Below are positions 23,889 to 26,231 of a stretch of DNA of 26,231 nt, in pieces. The notes under the pieces are model-generated. The model was not told the DNA's origin. It saw nothing but the letters and a program-made list of their open reading frames with translations, and ran no database searches. This DNA comes from an uncultured Blautia sp. GTDB taxonomy: Bacteria > Bacillota > Clostridia > Lachnospirales > Lachnospiraceae. The stretch covers positions 1 through 26,231 of the forward strand of contig NZ_CAKROJ010000033.1 of NCBI RefSeq assembly GCF_934372025.1, given 5' to 3'. The translations under genes and the position numbers were made by a program. The stretch's first letter is position 1; every line of letters begins with the position of its first letter.

Positions 23889-24897
23889 TTTGAAGACACT
23901 ACTGGATTTGGCAGAGCAGCAGGTTGGTTATCAGGAAAAAGCATCTGCCAGGATGCTGGATGATCCGCGTGCCAATGCCGGGTACAACAATTATACAAAG
24001 TATGCGAGAGATGTGAACAACTGGGGACTGGATGGATGTCAGGGACAGCCGTGGTGTGCAACATATCAGTTCTGGCTGGAAGCGAAAACTTTTGGAGTCG
24101 ATACCGCACTAAAACATTTTTGCATGAGCAGAAACAGTTATCGTGCTTACAACTGTTTTGCAATTTACGATGCATTTGAACGGAATAGAAAGACATCCGG
24201 GAAGCCCAGAGCAGGAGCACTGGTGGTATTCCGACATTCACATATAGGGCGCGTGACCGCAGTGAAAAATGGATATGTATACACAAATGAAGGAAACACT
24301 TCTGCATTATATGGTGACAGCAATGGCGGTACCGTTAAAACAAAGAAATACCGCATTGGAGATTCAACGATCAAAGGATACTGTCTGATTGATTACGAAA
24401 AAGATGAGAGCCCGGTTACTACACCGGAACAATCAGAAAGTCAGATCCAGACGTATCCGCAGGTGAAAGAATATCAGGAATGGCTCAACAGATGGTACGG
24501 AACATTATTAGAGAAATACTGTGGCAGGACTCTGAATCTGGACGGGCAATACGGAAGCAAGACAAGAAAAGCCTCACTGACCGTATGGAAAGATGTGGTA
24601 AATCGCCTCTATGGAGGAAAATTAGAACTTGAGGGAGAGAAATTTGATACTGCATGTGCAGATAAAGCACGAGTGATAGTACTTTCTCTGGGAAGTACAG
24701 GCACACTCACTGCAATAGCAGAAGGAATCCTGGCAGCAGCAGGGCTTTATACTGGAGATATTGATGCACAATTTGGTGAAGAACTGGCAAAATCCACAAA
24801 AGAGTTTCAGAAAAAGTATAAACTTGAAGTGGACGGAGAGATTGGAAAAGAAACATGGATGGCGTTATTCGGTAATGTGTACGATAGAACGGACTGA
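23881..24897 (+). CDS. Endolysin: CHAP-like peptidase/amidase with C-terminal peptidoglycan-binding repeats
   Basis: This 338-residue cell-wall hydrolase has no signal peptide, so it needs the holin to reach the wall. The N-terminal NlpC/CHAP-like domain (about 1-175) has catalytic C59 (in GQPWCATYQFW), H121 (in RHSHIGRV) and a following NEGN segment for the third polar residue. After a linker (TTPEQSESQIQ) come two peptidoglycan-binding-like regions: about 193-245, and a clearer PG_binding_1 unit at about 290-333 (GDIDAQFGEELAKSTKEFQ, then DGEIGKETWMAL). The cleavage bond (D-Ala cross-bridge or amide) cannot be told. Confidence 0.9.
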   Translation: MASLKTLLDLAEQQVGYQEKASARMLDDPRANAGYNNYTKYARDVNNWGLDGCQGQPWCATYQFWLEAKTFGVDTALKHFCMSRNSYRAYNCFAIYDAFERNRKTSGKPRAGALVVFRHSHIGRVTAVKNGYVYTNEGNTSALYGDSNGGTVKTKKYRIGDSTIKGYCLIDYEKDESPVTTPEQSESQIQTYPQVKEYQEWLNRWYGTLLEKYCGRTLNLDGQYGSKTRKASLTVWKDVVNRLYGGKLELEGEKFDTACADKARVIVLSLGSTGTLTAIAEGILAAAGLYTGDIDAQFGEELAKSTKEFQKKYKLEVDGEIGKETWMALFGNVYDRTD

Positions 24898-24956
24898 GAG
24901 CAAATTTCCTGATTTTTGTGAAAAGTGCTATATTTGGTTATTGGAATAAAAAAGAC

Positions 24957-24984
24957 TTGAAAAAACAAACGTATGTTCTATAAT
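24957..24984 (+). promoter_or_regulatory. XRE gene promoter with a LexA-like box in its spacer
   Basis: TTGAAA (24957-24962) and TATAAT (24979-24984) are 16 nt apart. AAACGTATGTTC (24967-24978) fills the spacer. It differs from GAAC-N4-GTTC at one position and shares AAC-R-TATGTTCT with the box before the RHS gene. Repression by LexA or autoregulation by the XRE protein both fit. Confidence 0.7.
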
Positions 24985-25020
24985 AGAGACAAGAAATACA
25001 GATTGAAGGAGGTACTTTTT

Positions 25021-25266
25021 ATGAGTCGTGTATTTGATTGTAAGCGAATAGAAATGGGAGACAGGATACGTACCTTACGAAAGAGAAGAGTTGGGAGTCA
25101 GGCCGAATTTGCAGAACAGTTGGATGTATCGGTAATCACCGTGTCACGTATAGAAAATGGGATGACGAAGATAGATGCAGAACTTCTTATCAGGATGTCA
25201 GAAGTTCTGCACGCCCCGGTAGATCTTATCCTGGGACTCGAAAAGCAGGAAAATTTGATGTGGTGA
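25021..25266 (+). CDS. Small XRE-family helix-turn-helix regulator
   Basis: The 81-residue protein is almost only a Cro/CI-type helix-turn-helix (about 9-70, with GSQAEFAEQLDVSVITVSRIENG and HAPVDLILGL). It starts with a strong AAGGAGGT site 8 nt upstream. It has no sensor domain, so it may be a repressor controlled by its own abundance, like phage and toxin-antitoxin repressors. Its promoter contains the palindromic box also found before the RHS gene, making it a good candidate regulator of the cassette. Confidence 0.88.
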   Translation: MSRVFDCKRIEMGDRIRTLRKRRVGSQAEFAEQLDVSVITVSRIENGMTKIDAELLIRMSEVLHAPVDLILGLEKQENLMW

Positions 25267-25359
25267 ACAGGGAATATATTTAACAACAAAAAATACTGTA
25301 TTTATGCGGCTTTTGGCATTTCGCAAACGCCTAATAATCCGTGGAGTGTAAGGAGAAAA

Positions 25360-25575
25360 ATGAGTATAAAACCTATTATAGACAACATACAGGTTATGTT
25401 AGAACTTGTTGCTATTGCAATATTTATAATACGTATTTACGTAAAAAAGAAAAAACAATTACCTGTAAAAAAATACAATCGAGCTATTATTATATGTGGA
25501 ATATGTTGGTTTGTACTGGAATCATCGATGCAGCTTATTTCATTTCCTACATTAGAATCAGCAATTGCTTTTTAG
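25360..25575 (+). CDS. Small two-span membrane protein, unknown
   Basis: Not recognised. The 71-residue product has two hydrophobic segments (about 8-27 and 42-58) separated by a basic loop (KKKKQLPVKKYNR), so both ends probably face outward. AAGGAG lies 5 nt before ATG, which supports real translation. G+C is low compared with the core genes. In this position it could be an accessory or orphan immunity gene, but no similarity supports that. Confidence 0.55.
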   Translation: MSIKPIIDNIQVMLELVAIAIFIIRIYVKKKKQLPVKKYNRAIIICGICWFVLESSMQLISFPTLESAIAF

Positions 25576-25584
25576 GGACAGAAT

Positions 25585-26016
25585 ATGAGTGAAACAGAGA
25601 TGATTTATGGAGAAAATTCCGCTCTTGTAGTTGGGATAAAGGATGGAGCAACTGTGTTTGATGTTTTTGGACAAGAACATGGAAGATGGAAAATGTCAAA
25701 TTATGTTTTCTCTGGAGTGACGGAATGCTCTATGGATTGCGAAAATACAAGAGATTATATGATTGTCATGGAACGACATAAACTGAGCGGTGGTGTGTAC
25801 ATAATGGTTATAGATTATAGCTCGACTTATCAGGAAGAAAAGACAATCTTGGATTCCGAAGGAACAGATTTTGACTCAATATGTGCAAGTTCTAGTGAAA
25901 ATGGAAACAGAATGTATTTCGGATATATGGAAGACGCTCCAAAAAGTTATGAAGTAATGGTGAATAAAGAAGAATTGAAGTTTGACTGGGAATGGGCATT
26001 AAAATTTTTGACTTAA
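25585..26016 (+). CDS. Hypothetical soluble protein, possible orphan immunity gene
   Basis: Not recognised. The 143-residue acidic protein has no signal peptide or membrane segment and appears as alternating strands and turns, ending in a WEWALKFL helix. It starts 9 nt after the preceding small membrane gene, with an AGGGA site, so the two are probably co-transcribed. Small acidic genes strung behind a polymorphic toxin are often spare immunity genes; that reading here rests on position only. Confidence 0.55.
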   Translation: MSETEMIYGENSALVVGIKDGATVFDVFGQEHGRWKMSNYVFSGVTECSMDCENTRDYMIVMERHKLSGGVYIMVIDYSSTYQEEKTILDSEGTDFDSICASSSENGNRMYFGYMEDAPKSYEVMVNKEELKFDWEWALKFLT

Positions 26017-26067
26017 TATGAAAGGAAGCATGGACATGTAAAGTGGAAATTCAAAACAACTTTATAG

Positions 26068-26190
26068 TTAAGAGTTAAGGCGAATAAGAGAAAATCGGAG
26101 GCGGTTAATTTACCACTTGTAGCAGGTGGAGCAGTTGCTGCGGGAATTGCTATTTTTAATTGGGAACGTATGTGTAAGGCTTTGAGTTAA
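26068..26190 (+). pseudogene. Start-less fragment with a hydrophobic Gly/Ala segment
   Basis: The frame is open from after a TAG at 26065 to TAA at 26188-26190 and has no plausible start codon. It encodes NLPLVAGGAVAAGIAIFNWE and a short basic end. The Gly/Ala-rich hydrophobic segment resembles the stretch that follows RHS cores, so it may be the remnant of a displaced toxin tip. A chance open frame is also possible. Confidence 0.3.
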
Positions 26191-26208
26191 GCGATAGGGA
26201 GAATGAAT

Positions 26209-26231
26209 ATGGTACACTTGATTATAGAAAT
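26209..26231 (+). CDS. 5' end of another gene (partial)
   Basis: ATG at 26209 follows AGGGAG by 8 nt and opens a frame MVHLIIE that runs off the window. It is too short to identify. Confidence 0.35.

Noticed and set aside
23454..24897. Reading the holin and endolysin as part of a resident prophage
   Set aside because: No capsid, tail, portal, terminase or integrase gene is visible in the 8 kb before or the 1.3 kb after. A prophage remnant extending beyond 26231 cannot be fully excluded.
24973..25020. Upstream start at 24973 for the XRE gene
   Set aside because: That ATG falls inside the promoter spacer. The start at 25021 has AAGGAGGT at good spacing.
1..26231. tRNA, rRNA, insertion sequence, integrase or replication-origin features
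   Set aside because: No such genes, transposase motifs, terminal repeats or iteron clusters were seen on reading either strand.

Overview
The window looks like chromosomal DNA of a Gram-positive gut-type clostridium, most likely Lachnospiraceae. The grounds are moderate G+C, strong AGGAGG-type ribosome binding sites, sigma-A-like promoters, a DUF1836 protein, PcrA helicase, a CadC-like ArsR repressor and no outer-membrane genes. The family assignment is inference from gene content, not a database match.

The left part (1-9.7 kb) holds housekeeping and envelope genes. A secreted two-domain cell-wall enzyme (Zn amidase plus serine beta-lactamase-like domain, minus strand) diverges from a secreted triple-SH3 protein. 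A DUF1836 regulator-like gene (minus) diverges from pcrA. Next is a tightly coupled four-gene membrane-lipid operon (PAP2 phosphatase, flippase-like UPF0104/LPG-synthase-TM protein, pssA, psd) behind a near-consensus extended -10 promoter. It makes phosphatidylserine and then phosphatidylethanolamine. A small acidic-tailed membrane protein follows.

The middle part (9.8-15.3 kb) holds an RlmD-type rRNA methyltransferase and then a heavy-metal efflux operon. That operon has a strong promoter, an SmtB/CzrA-like operator, a free-standing HMA metal-binding protein, a P1B-type Zn/Cd ATPase lacking its own HMA domain, and an ArsR/SmtB repressor carrying both metal-site signatures. An XRE-cupin regulator and a HAD phosphatase follow closely.

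The right part (15.3-26.2 kb) is accessory. A 2,204-residue RHS/YD-repeat polymorphic-toxin-like protein without a signal peptide is followed by a membrane-anchored candidate immunity protein, a TcdE-family holin and a CHAP/peptidoglycan-binding endolysin. After these come a small XRE regulator, small hypothetical genes and a degenerate fragment. No phage structural, integrase or packaging gene is visible. I infer a toxin-immunity module with its own holin/endolysin release machinery. Nearly the same palindromic box (AAC[A/G]TATGTTCT, LexA-like) lies between the -35 and -10 of the RHS promoter and of the XRE promoter, which suggests shared control by LexA or by the XRE protein. The toxin tip and immunity gene are visibly AT-richer than the RHS body, as expected for exchangeable ends. 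This cassette is the best candidate for an undescribed system here.
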